Of a stretch of 64,000 nucleotides of DNA, positions 1 to 10,515 are shown piece after piece. The stretch is taken from contig JBAMJV010001317.1 in assembly GCA_037951105.1 (NCBI GenBank), positions 62,001 to 126,000 of the forward strand. Reading direction: 5' to 3'. Position numbers and translations under genes: made by a program. The notes beneath the pieces were generated by a model that was not told where the DNA came from, made no database searches, and saw nothing but the letters and a program-made list of their open reading frames with translations. How positions within the stretch are numbered: the stretch's first letter is position 1; each line of letters opens with the position of its first letter. This DNA is from Echinarachnius parma (Eukaryota; Echinodermata; Echinoidea; Clypeasteroida; Echinarachniidae).

Positions 1-762
1 GTCCCTCCCCGCCATTTCTGTTAATTCTTGTTGATCGTTCTCCGCCATTTCTGCCGAGTCTTGTTGGTCGTTCTCCGTTATTTCTGTCGAGTCTTGTTGG
101 TCGATTTCCACCATTTCTGTCAAGTCTTCTTGATCTGTTTCCGCCATTTCTGTCAAGATCTTTTGATCGTGCTCCGCCATGTCTGTCAAGATCTTTTGAT
201 CATGCTCCGCCATGTCTGTCGAGTCTTTTTGATTGCTCTCCGTCATTTCTGTCGAGCCTTGTTGGTCGATTTCCACCATTTCTATCAAGTCTTCTTGTTC
301 TGTTTCCGCCATTTCTGTCAAGATATTTTGATCGTGCTCCGCCATTTTTGTCGAGTCTTTTTGATCGCTCTCCGCCATTTCTGTCGAGCCTTGTTGGTCG
401 TTCTCCGTCATTTCTGTCGAGTCTTGTTGGTCGATTTCCACCATTTCTGTCAAGTCTTCTTGTTCTCTTTCCGCCATTTCTGTCAAGATATTTTGATCGT
501 GCTCCGCCATTTCTGTCGAGTCTTTTTGATCGCTCTCCGCCATTTCTGTCGAGCCTTGTTGGTCGATTTCCGCCATTTCTGTCAAGATCTTTTGATCGTG
601 CTCCGCCATGTCTGTCGAGTCTTTTTGATTGCTCTCCGTCATTTCTGTCGAAACTTGTTGGTCGTTCTCCGCCATTTCTGTCGAGTCTTTTTGATTGCTC
701 TCCGCCATTTCTGTCGAGTCTTGTTGGTCGAATTCCGCCATTTCTGTCGATTGTTGTTGAAT
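1..762 (-). repeat. Distal tail repeat of K2P-1: 33-bp (11-residue) array
   Basis: Twenty-three consecutive units carry their E-M dipeptide at exact 33-base spacing (M codons at 13, 46, ... 739 on the plus strand), with no indel; three more degenerate steps (772, 805, 838) share the register. Consensus peptide is DQQDSTEMAEN, with variants such as DQKDSTEMAES. The array runs off the window, so the copy number is a minimum. Confidence 0.9.
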
Positions 763-2439
763 GGTCTCTGTATTTTCCGTCGATTCCTGAATATTAGCCA
801 GTGGCATTTCTGACAGTTGGTCTTTAGACGTCCCCGCCATTTCTAAGGGTACGTATTGATGGTTCGCCAAAATCTTTGACAATTTCCGTTTATCCGGCGC
901 AGCAATTTCCACAGTGTTATGTTGAACGAATTCTAATGATTCTGTCGATTCGTGTAGGTCAGACAGCGTTATGTCCGACCATATGTCTTCCGACGTCCCC
1001 GCCTTTTCTAATGGTACGTATTGGTCGGTCGCCAAAATCTTTGACCGTAATTTGCGTTTGTCAGGCACACCAGTGTCCATCGTTTCAAGTTGAATGGCCG
1101 ACTCTACTGATTCTGTCGATTCGTATAGGTCAGACTGCTCTTTGTCTGAACGGATGTCTTCAGACCTCATCGCCATTTCTAATGATATGTATTGATCGGT
1201 CGCCAAAATCTTTGACAGTTTCCGTTCATCAGGAGCAGCAATTTCCACTGTTTTATGATGAATGGACTCCATTGAATCTGTCGATTCGTGTCGACCAGAC
1301 AGGTTCATGTCTTTGGACGTTCCTTCCATGTCCAATGACACATATTCACTTGTCGCCAAAATCATTGACACTTTTTGTTCATTAGGCGAAGTAATTTCCA
1401 CTATTACATGTTGAACGGACTCCACTGATTCTGTCGAATTATGTAAATTAGCCATCGACGTGTCTGAACATCTATCTTGATAGTTTTCGCCAGTATCGGC
1501 ATTGCTTGAGGTTGCTTCTATATCCAACAATATCTGATGATCGGCCATTTCTGACGACATCTGTAGCTCGGTTGTCACCAATTTGTCTCGATCAGTCTCT
1601 ATCATTTCTGAAAAATCGGCTTCTACTGATTCGAAATATTCCTTTAAATCAATACCCTCCGTTTCTATTTCCAACAATATTTGTTGACAAGCAGCCGTCA
1701 TTTCATTTTGAACTGACTCCACTGATTCTGTCGAATTTGCCATCGACGTGTCTGAACATATATCTTGATCGTTTTCGCCAGTATCGTCATTGCGTGAGGT
1801 TGCTCCTATATCCAACAATATCTGATGAGCGGCCATTTCTGACGACATCTGTAGCTCGGTTGTCACCAAGTTGTCTAGATCAGTCTCTATCATTTCTGAA
1901 AAATCAGCTTCTACTGATTTGAAATATTCCTGTACATCAATACCCTCCGTTTCTATTACCAACACTATTTGTTGACAAGCAGCCGTCATTTCCTGTTGAT
2001 CGGTCGCCACGATTTCCGATAATATTTGTTGACAAGCAGTTGTCATGTCTAACGATGTCTGTTGACTGTTCGCCGCCAATTCCGACAATATCTCTTGACA
2101 AGCAGTCGTCATTTCCAACGATCGCGTCTGTTCATCGTTCACCGCCAAGTCGGGTTGATCTTGAGAGGTCCCAGCCATTTCCAATTGTCCATTTTGTTGA
2201 CTAGTCACTGCCGTTCCCGACGATGTCTGTTGAGCGTTCTTCGCGGCCATTTCAAGGCGTGCTTTGACCAATCTCATAATGAGCTGACGCTTGATGCGAG
2301 TCCGCATCACGACATATTGTAAGGATGACGAAACCATGGCAACTGCCCCTACAATGGCTTTCTGCTGCTCCTTTTGGAAGGCGGTCAGCGCCGTCGAGAC
2401 GACGCCAAGACAGAGAAAGAAGTATGTCAGTACTGCAAT
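1..2439 (-). CDS. K2P-1 exon 4: TM4 and giant repetitive cytoplasmic tail
   Basis: Acceptor GACGCAG at 2440-2441 opens a frame of exactly 813 codons to base 1; I read every codon and found no stop. It begins with TM4 (IAVLTYFFLCLGVVSTALTA) and a basic juxtamembrane helix (MRTRIKRQLIMRLVKARLEM), then a very acidic, Q/S/T/E-rich tail in three repeat classes with different periods. No continuing splice donor was needed to reach the edge. The long plus-strand frames here are antisense shadows of the repeats. Confidence 0.88.
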   Translation of the reverse strand, partial: MAVLTYFFLCLGVVSTALTAFQKEQQKAIVGAVAMVSSSLQYVVMRTRIKRQLIMRLVKARLEMAAKNAQQTSSGTAVTSQQNGQLEMAGTSQDQPDLAVNDEQTRSLEMTTACQEILSELAANSQQTSLDMTTACQQILSEIVATDQQEMTAACQQIVLVIETEGIDVQEYFKSVEADFSEMIETDLDNLVTTELQMSSEMAAHQILLDIGATSRNDDTGENDQDICSDTSMANSTESVESVQNEMTAACQQILLEIETEGIDLKEYFESVEADFSEMIETDRDKLVTTELQMSSEMADHQILLDIEATSSNADTGENYQDRCSDTSMANLHNSTESVESVQHVIVEITSPNEQKVSMILATSEYVSLDMEGTSKDMNLSGRHESTDSMESIHHKTVEIAAPDERKLSKILATDQYISLEMAMRSEDIRSDKEQSDLYESTESVESAIQLETMDTGVPDKRKLRSKILATDQYVPLEKAGTSEDIWSDITLSDLHESTESLEFVQHNTVEIAAPDKRKLSKILANHQYVPLEMAGTSKDQLSEMPLANIQESTENTETIQQQSTEMAEFDQQDSTEMAESNQKDSTEMAENDQQVSTEMTESNQKDSTDMAEHDQKILTEMAEIDQQGSTEMAESDQKDSTEMAEHDQNILTEMAEREQEDLTEMVEIDQQDSTEMTENDQQGSTEMAESDQKDSTKMAEHDQNILTEMAETEQEDLIEMVEIDQQGSTEMTESNQKDSTDMAEHDQKILTDMAEHDQKILTEMAETDQEDLTEMVEIDQQDSTEITENDQQDSAEMAENDQQELTEMAGRD

Positions 2440-5400
2440 CTGCGTCAAGGAAACAATAATATATATTTAGAACGATGTTGTTTGTCTAATGTTAAACTAA
2501 ATGTTGATCGTAATGTTTACATTCTCGTTTTTTTCTCTTCCAAGTATTATATTCTTTTTCCAAGTATTATATTCTTGAAAGACACCGAATGCCGTTTTGC
2601 TGTCTATACCCAGAAAATACACACAAAACAATTCAATACATAATTATTTCAGCCATCTGCCAATATTTCAATTTTGAACGAAATATTGATATTTATATAG
2701 TTTCATGTCTATTTTCACAATTATCTATAATTGTGTTTGTAAGTGTCTTTTTTTCCTTCAATTATCTACTTTTCATATTAAAATCTGCGATTGAAAACAC
2801 ATTTAGGTAGAGGAAACAGCAATATATTATGTTAACCAGTCTTTGGTTTGTACTCGAATATTGACCAAGCATCCTCACCCAAAGTACAATATGCAGTGCT
2901 CTGATGGCGGCTTGGCCCGTGTCGAGCGAACTCGTGTCGGGGACGTAGTCGCCCAGCCCGATGGTCGTCATGCTGATGATCGTGAAGTAGTGACATTCGA
3001 CGTATGTCCAGTCATCTGCCAACTGAAAGCCGAAACTCGGCAGCACAATCAAGAACACATGGGCTAGCAGTATAAGGCTCAAAACAAGCACGACCTTCCG
3101 AACGCGGCGTGACTTGGTGCATCTGAATTAATCAAGAAAGGTATGGTTATAATATTAATTGTATGTACGAAAGATTGGATGTTTATCACTGTAGTATTGA
3201 GCATCATTGGTTAAAGGGATAGTTGAGTTCTGGTAGAGAGAGTACAGTTTTAGTCAAACTTATTTTAGTAAACAAAACATGCACCATTACATTACAAACG
3301 AATAATTATAACTCCATCATGCTCAAAAGGAATACAACAATTACAAACGACTAAGTAAAAAGCCTGTTATCATTCAAAAAGAGCTGTTTAAACTAAAGAG
3401 GGCGCTTTCAAAAAATGCATTTGTTTAAACCATTTTAAATAACATATTGTGCATGTGATGTTGTGTTTAAATAGTGATTAGATAGAGAGATAATCAACAA
3501 CTATCTAAAAACCTCTTTTGACAATTTTTGAAAAGAGGAAGCATTTTAAAACGAATTTCAACGGCTGGTTCAACATTCTCTAATAAACCTGGGGCCCCAG
3601 CTTTATTACAAATTGTTATATTTATGGATATTTCAGCCGTCTCTAAACCGATTTTGATCAAACAAAGATGATTTTATTACTTAAATATTATGCTCTTTCA
3701 AATTTTACACTCAGTTTTTCATTACCTCACAAAAAAATAAGTAGTCTAGCGCCCTCTCTACCAAAACTTAACTATCCCTTTAACATGAACGCGTCATTTA
3801 AATGGTGAATATTATACAGATATTGACTGTCTTGAGGGGCAATATAACATTTGAGATCCTCGAGGGAAGTTATATTTGTGTCGAGGGACATTATATATTT
3901 TTTTTTAATATAGTATTCCGAGACAAAAATATAACTCCCCAAGGGAAATGAAATGTTTTATGGTTCCCGAAGGAAAAGGTCAATATCTGTTATATTATGA
4001 TGACCTATATAGATACAAATCAAGATAAATATAAATTTGGTGTTGAAATAAAATTATGGACAAGGGAAAATCATTAGATTAAATCGAAATCCTTCCAGTA
4101 GAACAGTGTGTTGTTATCGAAATGCTGCGCAAAATGCTTCTTTATTCGACCTTCCTTTTGTTTCAAATTTACTTTCGGATCGCGCAATCTCCGTAGAAAG
4201 CTTAACAACGCTGCGCGTGCCAGGATGCTAATACGCGCACATTGTTCATCTTCACACACCCATTGTGACGTAAATTACGTCACCGGTCAATATAACGGCG
4301 TTATATTGACTGATCGGTCAATATAACGCTTCTCATCCTTGTAGCGATGGTCACGTGACAGCATTTTGACCAATCGCACACCAGTATCTTTATAGGTCAT
4401 ATAATATATTGTATTATAGTCAGCTTATTCGGAGTATAATTATGTTGATTGCAAGAAAATCAGCATGGCATTCATATCAGCTGAAGATATGAATACCTTA
4501 TTTCGTCTTTCAATAGAATTACGAAGGTCGCGGGTTCGATTCCCAACACGGCACCTGTGTCCTTTAGCAAAATACTTAAAGGGATAGTTGAGTTTTGTTC
4601 AAACTTAATTTTAGTAACCAAAACCTGCACCATTGCGGTACAAACAAATAGTTATAACTCCACCATGCTCGAAAGGTATACACAATTACACACGACTAAG
4701 TAAAAACCCTGTTATCATTAACACATTTATCACATACTGCCTATCATAAAACATTTCGGAATGCCTTCCAATTTAATAATAGATATCTCCATACTTGAAA
4801 GCACCCGGGGGGGGGGGGCCACTCGAATTTTTTTTTTACAGGGGTGTGCCGCACTAAAGAGCTGACTATATCATAAAATATACGGTCTTTGGAGCTACGA
4901 AAACCCTGAAACGGGAGTTAAGGGGTATAAGGAGCAGACTAAAACTACAAAATACATAGACTTGGAGCTACCAAAGACCTACGGAAACCCTCAAAAAGGC
5001 TCAAATGGTGGTCCAAGGAGCCGAACTAGAAGAGAATAATGGACTTGGCGCTATAGTCAAATACATAGCCAAGTCATTACGGGGGTCTATGGAGCCGAAC
5101 TATAAGAAGAATAATGGACTTGGCGCTACTCAACTACCTAGCCAAGTCATTCCGGGGGTCTCTGGAGCGGCAATTTTTGAAAATCGGGTATCTTTAGAGC
5201 TGCGATCGGGTGTGAAAACGGGGTTCTTTTAAGTGGCACATACCCGTCTTACATTATACATGAGTGCCCCCCCCCCCCCCCCCCCCCCCCCCCAGGGAAA
5301 GCACTAAGTGATTTAGGATAAAGTTGACTTTCCACATTTACTTCTCTCAGAACCTGGGTATAGTTCGTGTAAGTGGGTCCTTGACAGGAATGTATTCCTT

Positions 5401-5949
5401 GAACGTTTTGCGCGCCCAATCGTGGAAGCACGGCTATAGCCAACATGACCTTGAACTTTGTAATAGTGCTCTATATAGGGCTTTGGTACATCTGTGGAAA
5501 CCCCGTTATATAAAATTGAATTGTGATGTGGCGATACAGCTACAGGACCACGGGGAAGGCACGTGCCTCCACCCTCCCTTCCCCGATAATAATATTAACA
5601 AAACACTATTATGATCATTTTTATCACGTGGGCTAGCCCAGTGAACGCTTGCGGAGTAATTCAGCATTGACCATCACCTCGTTGCCATGGTGATAAGTCT
5701 GACTTGGGCCGACCAAAGAGGACGTGTAGCCTCGGCGAGCGCCATGACGAACGCACAACAAAGTGGGATGCCCAGGACAGCGTACAACACGCAGATCAAC
5801 TCGCCGTAAGCCGTTCTTGGGGCGAGATACCCATAACCTGCATGTAATTTATAATAGGAAATAACGAAATATATTCTGTTTTTATCACAATGTCAGAAAA
5901 TACTTATCATATATTTCTATATTTTGCAATCTTTATATATAGTATATAC

Positions 5950-6018
<69 letters not shown>

Positions 6019-8200
6019 CACACACACACATAAACAAACAGACGAACGCACACATACCGTACATTCTTTCTTTTCTCCCCTATATAATCTATTAATGTTC
6101 TGTCTGTAGTAATACTTCTTGCTTTATCACAATGATGAACCTACTTAAATTAAAACAATACGTTACTGATAGACCCGGAATAATAACGTATTTGTAATTA
6201 TACAATTAAACAATTTTAAATGATTGCACTTTCATGTGAAAAGAAACAATAGAGAAACGTTAGTCATGACGTAATGTTATATTTCTAAGCCTAGAAGTTC
6301 CCTTTAAAATTGATAGAAACAAAGTCAAAGGCATGCGTATTACTGATATTACAAAATATGAGATTTTTGGTAATAGGACTGAATACAAAGCCAAAACAGG
6401 TACAACGACATTCATTTCGTTTCGATTCCAGTAATGATGATAATACATCAGGGCATGGTGGCTTATGTGCAGAATGACACACGATTCCTTGCGGTGTTAC
6501 CATCGATATAAAAATGGTGTATATCGATGGGTGTCACTTTGTATTCAAATATAGGACACATGATCTGGAGGTAAAAATAACCCCCTATATTCGCGGCGTT
6601 TTCATTATATCCCCTTTTTAACACAAAAACGGGTACAAAGTGATGGCATCCAAAATGACCGTATTTTTTGCATTTCGAGTATACAGATTAACCAAAACCC
6701 TCGTTTAATAATAGATCAATAATGTGTGGCCCTTCACGAAAAGGTACCCTATTTTTCACATTTCGCGAACATTTAATTTAATTTATGATCCTTCTTTCTA
6801 TTTTCCGCGAACATATAATTCATGAAAATAATTTGTTCCATTTCCGCGTTTTTTTTGTTGTTGTTGTTTTGTTCGCAAACACACGTAAAAATTGATCCCT
6901 TTTTGCGAATTGTGTGAACGATTATGCGTTAAAGGTGCACCTGTAAAGTGTCAGATATTGCCCAAAATGACATTTGAGACTTCAATCCTATATCAAAATC
7001 ATTGTAAGATCTACCGAATGATGTGTGAAAGTTTCATTGATAAAGAACACTGCTTTCCTGGTTAAAAAAACGAATTACTGTATGAGGTTTATGACCGTTC
7101 ATTAACGCTCTTGAGCTGAATGATTATTAATGATAGATATCGCCATACTAATGGGGGATTCTAATATTCTCTATACCATAAGCCAAACAACACGGTAGAA
7201 GAGAAATGTGGAAGCTCCGAGTAATTTTCGTGGAGTTAGACACTTTACTGGTTTCACTTTAACACGGCCAATGTGTAGTAACAACACTGGGACACGATTA
7301 TTCTCCAGACTACAACAGTAATGTTGACAACATTTCAGGTTATATTTGCTTGGTATCCAACCGTGGGTAGAGGACTGGAGAGGATACACCCGTCCGATCC
7401 CGACCAATGGACAAGCCACTATAAACATTTTCATTAACTTATATGATTACACGTATTCATCATCATGTAACCCCATCTAACACATTTGTCTATATTACAT
7501 AAAATCATAAGTAGATTCGATTTTATACATTCATGGCTATAACGCCTTAACCAGTATAATCTCTATGCCAGCCCAACAATGTGTGCACTGTCCCCACTCC
7601 CTGTTGCGCATTCCTTTCACATAGGCATAGCCTACAACAAAATAAACAAGTTATATACATACCTATGGTCGTAACGACGGTGAATGCAAATAGGAGTGAC
7701 GAGCCGAACGTCCATGACTCCCGAACGATGCTACTAGTTTCGTTCGACATGCTTTGGTTGAGACTCGCCAAGATGGCGACATCGTGATCGTACGCGCCCT
7801 GGCCGATGGTTTCCGTGACGATGGCCATCAACCCTTCCACTGCATCCTCGCCCATGCACTCGTGTTGTCCGATCCACGTCAGCGTGGCGGTGAACTGATC
7901 GAAAGTTTGGACTGCTAAGTCGCGCTCGAGGTACTTGAAAACCAAGCCACCGGTGAAAAGGAAGACGACCAGAACGACAAGGAGAATAAGCGGCCTTTTC
8001 CATGTCGCTGCGAAAGACGACAGCCGGCGAAACAACCAGCTGCAGCATCGAGCGCACGCTCTGTTCTTGGCGGGATTGGCGGGTGTCGATGACGTGTTCC
8101 GCTCGGCATTAACATCATTATTACATGCAGTGTCTGCCGATGGCTCATGATTATTTCCAATGAAAAATGCTTTTCCTTTTTTTCCCATCGCGCGGATCAA
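1..8200 (-). CDS. Two-pore-domain potassium channel K2P-1, incomplete at 3' end
   Basis: Four exons (7663-8200, 5678-5837, 2879-3122, 1-2439) join in phase to 1127 codons without a stop; the gene continues off the window. Membrane layout is typical K2P: TM1 about residues 69-91, extracellular cap with C115 and sequons N148 and N153, first pore with filter TIGYG at 178-182, TM2 about 191-214, TM3 about 242-261, second pore with TIGLGDYVP from 286, TM4 about 315-335. The TIGLGDYVP filter resembles TWIK-type channels, but the subfamily is uncertain. K2P subunits dimerise and carry background K+ current at the plasma membrane. The cytoplasmic tail from about 336 exceeds 790 residues and is almost all tandem repeats, whereas K2P tails usually run tens to a few hundred residues. 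Start chosen at the first ATG of the exon; a second ATG lies four codons on. Confidence 0.9.
763..1410 (-). repeat. Middle tail repeat of K2P-1: four units of about 51-56 residues
   Basis: Four in-frame units at about 1258-1410, 1090-1257, 928-1089 and 763-927. Shared pattern: EIAAPDxRKLSKILATDQY, then a V/ISLEMAGTS-like segment, then a serine/aspartate stretch ending ESTESVES. The units differ in length by a few codons but never break frame. Confidence 0.8.
1411..1992 (-). repeat. Proximal tail repeat of K2P-1: two units of 96-98 residues
   Basis: Two tandem coding units, 1705-1992 and 1411-1704, each starting EMTAACQQI and containing EADFSEMIETD, TTELQMSSEMA and ending STESVESVQ. The second unit has two extra residues. 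Both are fully open, so duplication kept the frame. Confidence 0.85.
2879..3122 (-). CDS. K2P-1 exon 3: TM3 and second pore
   Basis: Residues 233-314. A basic stretch (KSRRVRKV) leads into TM3, then a pore helix and filter TTIGLGDYVPD. Acceptor TTCAG, donor GTGAGG after CTTTGG in phase 0. An ATG-to-stop frame here overruns the donor, so its last 30-odd residues are intronic. Confidence 0.92.
3211..3783. mobile_element. Inverted-repeat element B, copy 1 (MITE-like)
   Basis: Bounded by TTAAAGGGATAGTT at the left and its complement AACTATCCCTTTAA at the right; the TIR extends into TGGTAGAGAG. No coding capacity. TTAA at each edge may be the target duplication (inference). Same family as 25002-25703 and the fragment at 4576-4722. 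Lies in intron 2 of K2P-1. Confidence 0.75.
3807..4000. repeat. Inverted-repeat segment flanked by ACAGATATTGAC motifs
   Basis: The left edge ATACAGATATTGAC is mirrored near 3980-3996 by GTCAATATCTGTTAT. The inside has repeated cgaggga and ATATAAC words. GTCAATATAACG words recur at 4285-4327, so this may be part of a larger decayed element. No coding capacity. Confidence 0.4.
4510..4580 (+). repeat. tRNA-derived SINE-like fragment
   Basis: Contains GGTTCGATTCCC, a good RNA polymerase III B box in a T-arm-like context (GGTCGCGGGTTCGATTCCC), followed by a CTGTGTCCTTTAGCAAAATA tail of the kind seen after many SINE heads. I could not fold a full tRNA or find an A box, so it is a fragment, not a tRNA gene. 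Confidence 0.45.
4576..4722 (+). mobile_element. Inverted-repeat element B, truncated left end
   Basis: Begins TTAAAGGGATAGTTGAG and follows the left 145 bases of the 3211 and 25002 copies, including the TATAACTCCACCATGCTC stretch, then diverges. No right terminus. Confidence 0.6.
4796..5303. mobile_element. Element with homopolymer-bearing inverted ends and internal 75-bp repeats
   Basis: The left end has GAAAGCACCC, G12 (4807-4818) and CCACTC; the right end has GAGTG, C27 (5267-5293) and AGGGAAAGCAC, so the two ends are inverted copies including the homopolymer. Inside, two 75-base units (5017-5091, 5092-5164) begin GGAGCCGAACTA and contain AATAATGGACTTGGCGCTA. No convincing protein. Confidence 0.6.
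5678..5837 (-). CDS. K2P-1 exon 2: rest of first pore and TM2
   Basis: Acceptor TGCAG precedes GTTATGGG, completing GYGYLAPRT and then TM2 with the family signature ELICVLYAVLGIPL. The donor is GTGATG after AACGAG. Its 160 bases keep frame with exons 1 and 3 (2 + 52 codons + 2). No ATG-started reading frame of useful size marks this exon. Confidence 0.9.
5948..6030. repeat. (CA)n microsatellite
   Basis: About 80 bases of CA with a few CG interruptions, in intron 1 of K2P-1. Frames across it translate to TH or CV runs and are not genes. Confidence 0.95.
6110..7660. other. K2P-1 intron 1, rest: no recognised feature
   Basis: AT-rich intronic DNA. A weak inverted pair (GGTGTCACTTTGTA near 6530 against TACAAAGTGATGGC near 6636) hints at a small decayed element; nothing else supported. 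Confidence 0.5.
7663..8200 (-). CDS. K2P-1 exon 1: N-terminus, TM1, cap, first pore helix
   Basis: Encodes residues 1-179 plus one base of G180. Shows the basic N-terminus, TM1, cap cysteine, two cap sequons and the pore helix ending TVVTTIG. The donor GTATGT follows ATAG, so the intron cuts the first glycine codon of the selectivity filter in phase 1. Confidence 0.92.
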
Positions 8201-9015
8201 ATATTTGCTTTTAATATAATGTTATAATCCAGTTTTCCAGGATAACGTTAACGTATTCTTAAGACTTTAAGTAGCCATTACTCCCATTCGAGTCGAAATG
8301 TAGTTGCCAAATCTTCATCAGTGTGAAAATCGATTTGAACCAATCTGCAAGACAGTTTCTCATTGTCAGTCTATTCTTGGCTTGGTGTTGCTGAGACTGT
8401 GACTGGGGCAAGGACCGGGCAAACCAGGACCCCCATGCATGCTTGCTTTGGCTTGTCCCCTAAAAGACTGAGTGGAAGATGGATAATATATAGAAGTACA
8501 TATCATTAGCTGCAGTCCATATCACCTGCCGCAAGAGCGAGGGGTAGATCATCAGCCCCTTATACTTCCCTTCAGTGGGTTGTCTTTAGTTGATACGCTA
8601 TTGTTTGATGATGATGCGGTTAAACGTCGGACCCTTGTCTGGATCTAGATGCGACGTAGCTCTCGATTCAAAACCCCGACGTAGCACCGGCCACAGTAAT
8701 TTGCTTTTCGCTGTCATTACTATAAGACAACACCTATCAAACACAGAATTTCCCTGCGTCAAACTCTTATCTGAAGAGTCGTATAATATTAAGTATTTCA
8801 TTTCGCGACCTTCATATTCGAACAATAATATAACAACCATTTAATGTTGCTGGTATAAACATGCCCGCGTATGCAGGTTTATTATTTTGTGCAAGTCAGG
8901 CGCTTTCCGTGCACTCAGGCCGATATTTTGTGTTCAATTATCACCTATCACATCATAAATACAGCAATGCATGGGAAACAATTAAAATACTTCCAAATGT
9001 TTGTATTCATTTTGA
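8201..9015. promoter_or_regulatory. Upstream flank of K2P-1, presumed promoter region
   Basis: This lies immediately 5' of the K2P-1 start codon on the minus strand, so promoter and 5' UTR are expected here or beyond. I see no clear TATA box, CpG cluster or 5' UTR exon that I can defend. Confidence 0.3.
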
Positions 9016-9143
9016 CAGGGGCGTAGACAGCGAGCAGGGGGGGGGGGGGGGGGGGGGGTGAGGGGTTTACATGTACAATCATCCCCCCAGGTTTTAGGGA
9101 AGTATATTTGCTTACAATTAAGCTGCATTAACATAATATTTAG

Positions 9144-9178
<35 letters not shown>

Positions 9179-9590
9179 TCCGAAAGGTCCACTTTTTCAC
9201 GGTCTCGATTCAACTTTTTATTGGTCTCGACCAACTTAACAAGTGGTCTCGGCTGCAAACAAAATTTGGCGACGGACCCCCCCCCGCCCCCCCCCCCCCC
9301 ACACTGAGAGGACTTTCAGCCAATAGACTGCTTCTGTAATGTATGCAAATAATATGCGTATGACGTCAGACTCCCCGTTGGCAAGCTTAACAATAGTAAC
9401 TAGGTCCGGCAAGCTCCGGCAAACTTAGCTTGCCGGACCTAGTTACTATTGTTAAGCTTGCCAACGGGGACTCTGACGTCATACGCATATTATTTGCATA
9501 CATTACAGAAGCGGTCTATTGTCTCGGTCTGGAGTGCCTGCTCGTGAACGCCAAATAACCTCCCCCCCCAAGAACCTGTCTACGCCACTG
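9016..9590. mobile_element. TIR element with CAGTGGCGTAGACAG-type ends
   Basis: The left end CAGGGGCGTAGACAG is mirrored at the right by CTGTCTACGCCACTG. Both ends are followed inward by homopolymer (G22 at 9037-9058; C8 near 9562), with C30 at 9146-9175 and another C-rich run at 9277-9300 inside. Encloses the long hairpin at 9321-9521. Confidence 0.6.
9321..9521. repeat. Near-perfect long hairpin
   Basis: Arms of about 95 bases (9321-9415 and 9427-9521) around an 11-base loop, with only a few mismatches. The arms carry TATGCAAATAATATGCG and TGACGTCAGA, so CRE-like and octamer-like words appear on both arms. Could be a foldback insertion or an assembly palindrome. Confidence 0.85.
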
Positions 9591-10395
9591 CATTTTAAGA
9601 TTGGCTAACACCAAAGACGCTTAATGGAAAGACCGACCACTGTACAATTATCCTGTACAAAGTGAATGGGCAGAGCGCGATGTACAAAATTTACACGCAC
9701 TTTGATACGCAGGCTATTCATTATGACGTCACAATAACAATGTTTACTTCGCCTGACTAAAAATAACTTCAAGATGACGTGATAAAGTTTGATGAACCCG
9801 AATTTGCATATCACGCGTGAAATTTGTTTTACGCACTTGGTTACGCGTACAATAATAAAGAATAAAATAAAGACAGTGCGCGGACTGGGCGCGCGTTATC
9901 ATTAAAATACGCGGGTAGCCATTGCCATTTTTTCTCTACACGGTAAGATCTTTAAATTTTAAAAATATAGTTCTCACAGCTATTATTTCAAACGTAAAAA
10001 CGCTATCGACTATAATTTTTAAATATTTTTAACTAACCAAAAACAAAATTAAATTTGTAAAACAGTGTGTCCCCCAGGTGTACCCAACTTAGAGATAAGC
10101 TGATGTTCAATCGTCATACTAGCCTGAATTTGCCGAGTTTAAGTAAGTACGTTCTGATCCTTATTTTTGTTTAAATTAATACTAACAAAGGGAACATTTG
10201 TTCTAAAAAAGCTATCGACTATAATTTTTAAATGTTTTTTCATTAATTAAAATGAACAAGATTCAGTACTGTACCCAAACCTCTGGGTGTACCCAACTTT
10301 CTCTTAAGCTCGATTTGAATCTTCATTCTGTTTGAAGGGACATCGCTGCGCGACCGCCAGTGATCTGTCTTGTAATTATACAGTCTTTGCTAACA
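9591..10395. other. Unassigned intergenic DNA
   Basis: AT-rich. Two diverged copies of a 100-base segment ending in a GGTGTACCCAACTT word (10077-10090 and 10286-10299) lie about 210 bases apart. No gene seen. Confidence 0.5.
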
Positions 10396-10457
10396 CCCCC
10401 CCCCCCGGCCCCCCCCCCCCCCCCCCCCACCGCGCGCGCGCGCACACACACACACAC

Positions 10458-10515
<58 letters not shown>

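Noticed and set aside
1-800. CRISPR-like array (regular 33-base repeats)
   Set aside because: There are no spacers: the units are directly joined, coding and eukaryotic.
28-813. Long plus-strand frames rich in LRHFCR-type repeats
   Set aside because: They are antisense shadows of the 33-bp array that codes on the minus strand as the tail of K2P-1, in phase with TM4.
4510-4580. Genuine tRNA gene
   Set aside because: Only the T-arm/B-box part is recognisable; no acceptor stem, anticodon arm or A box.
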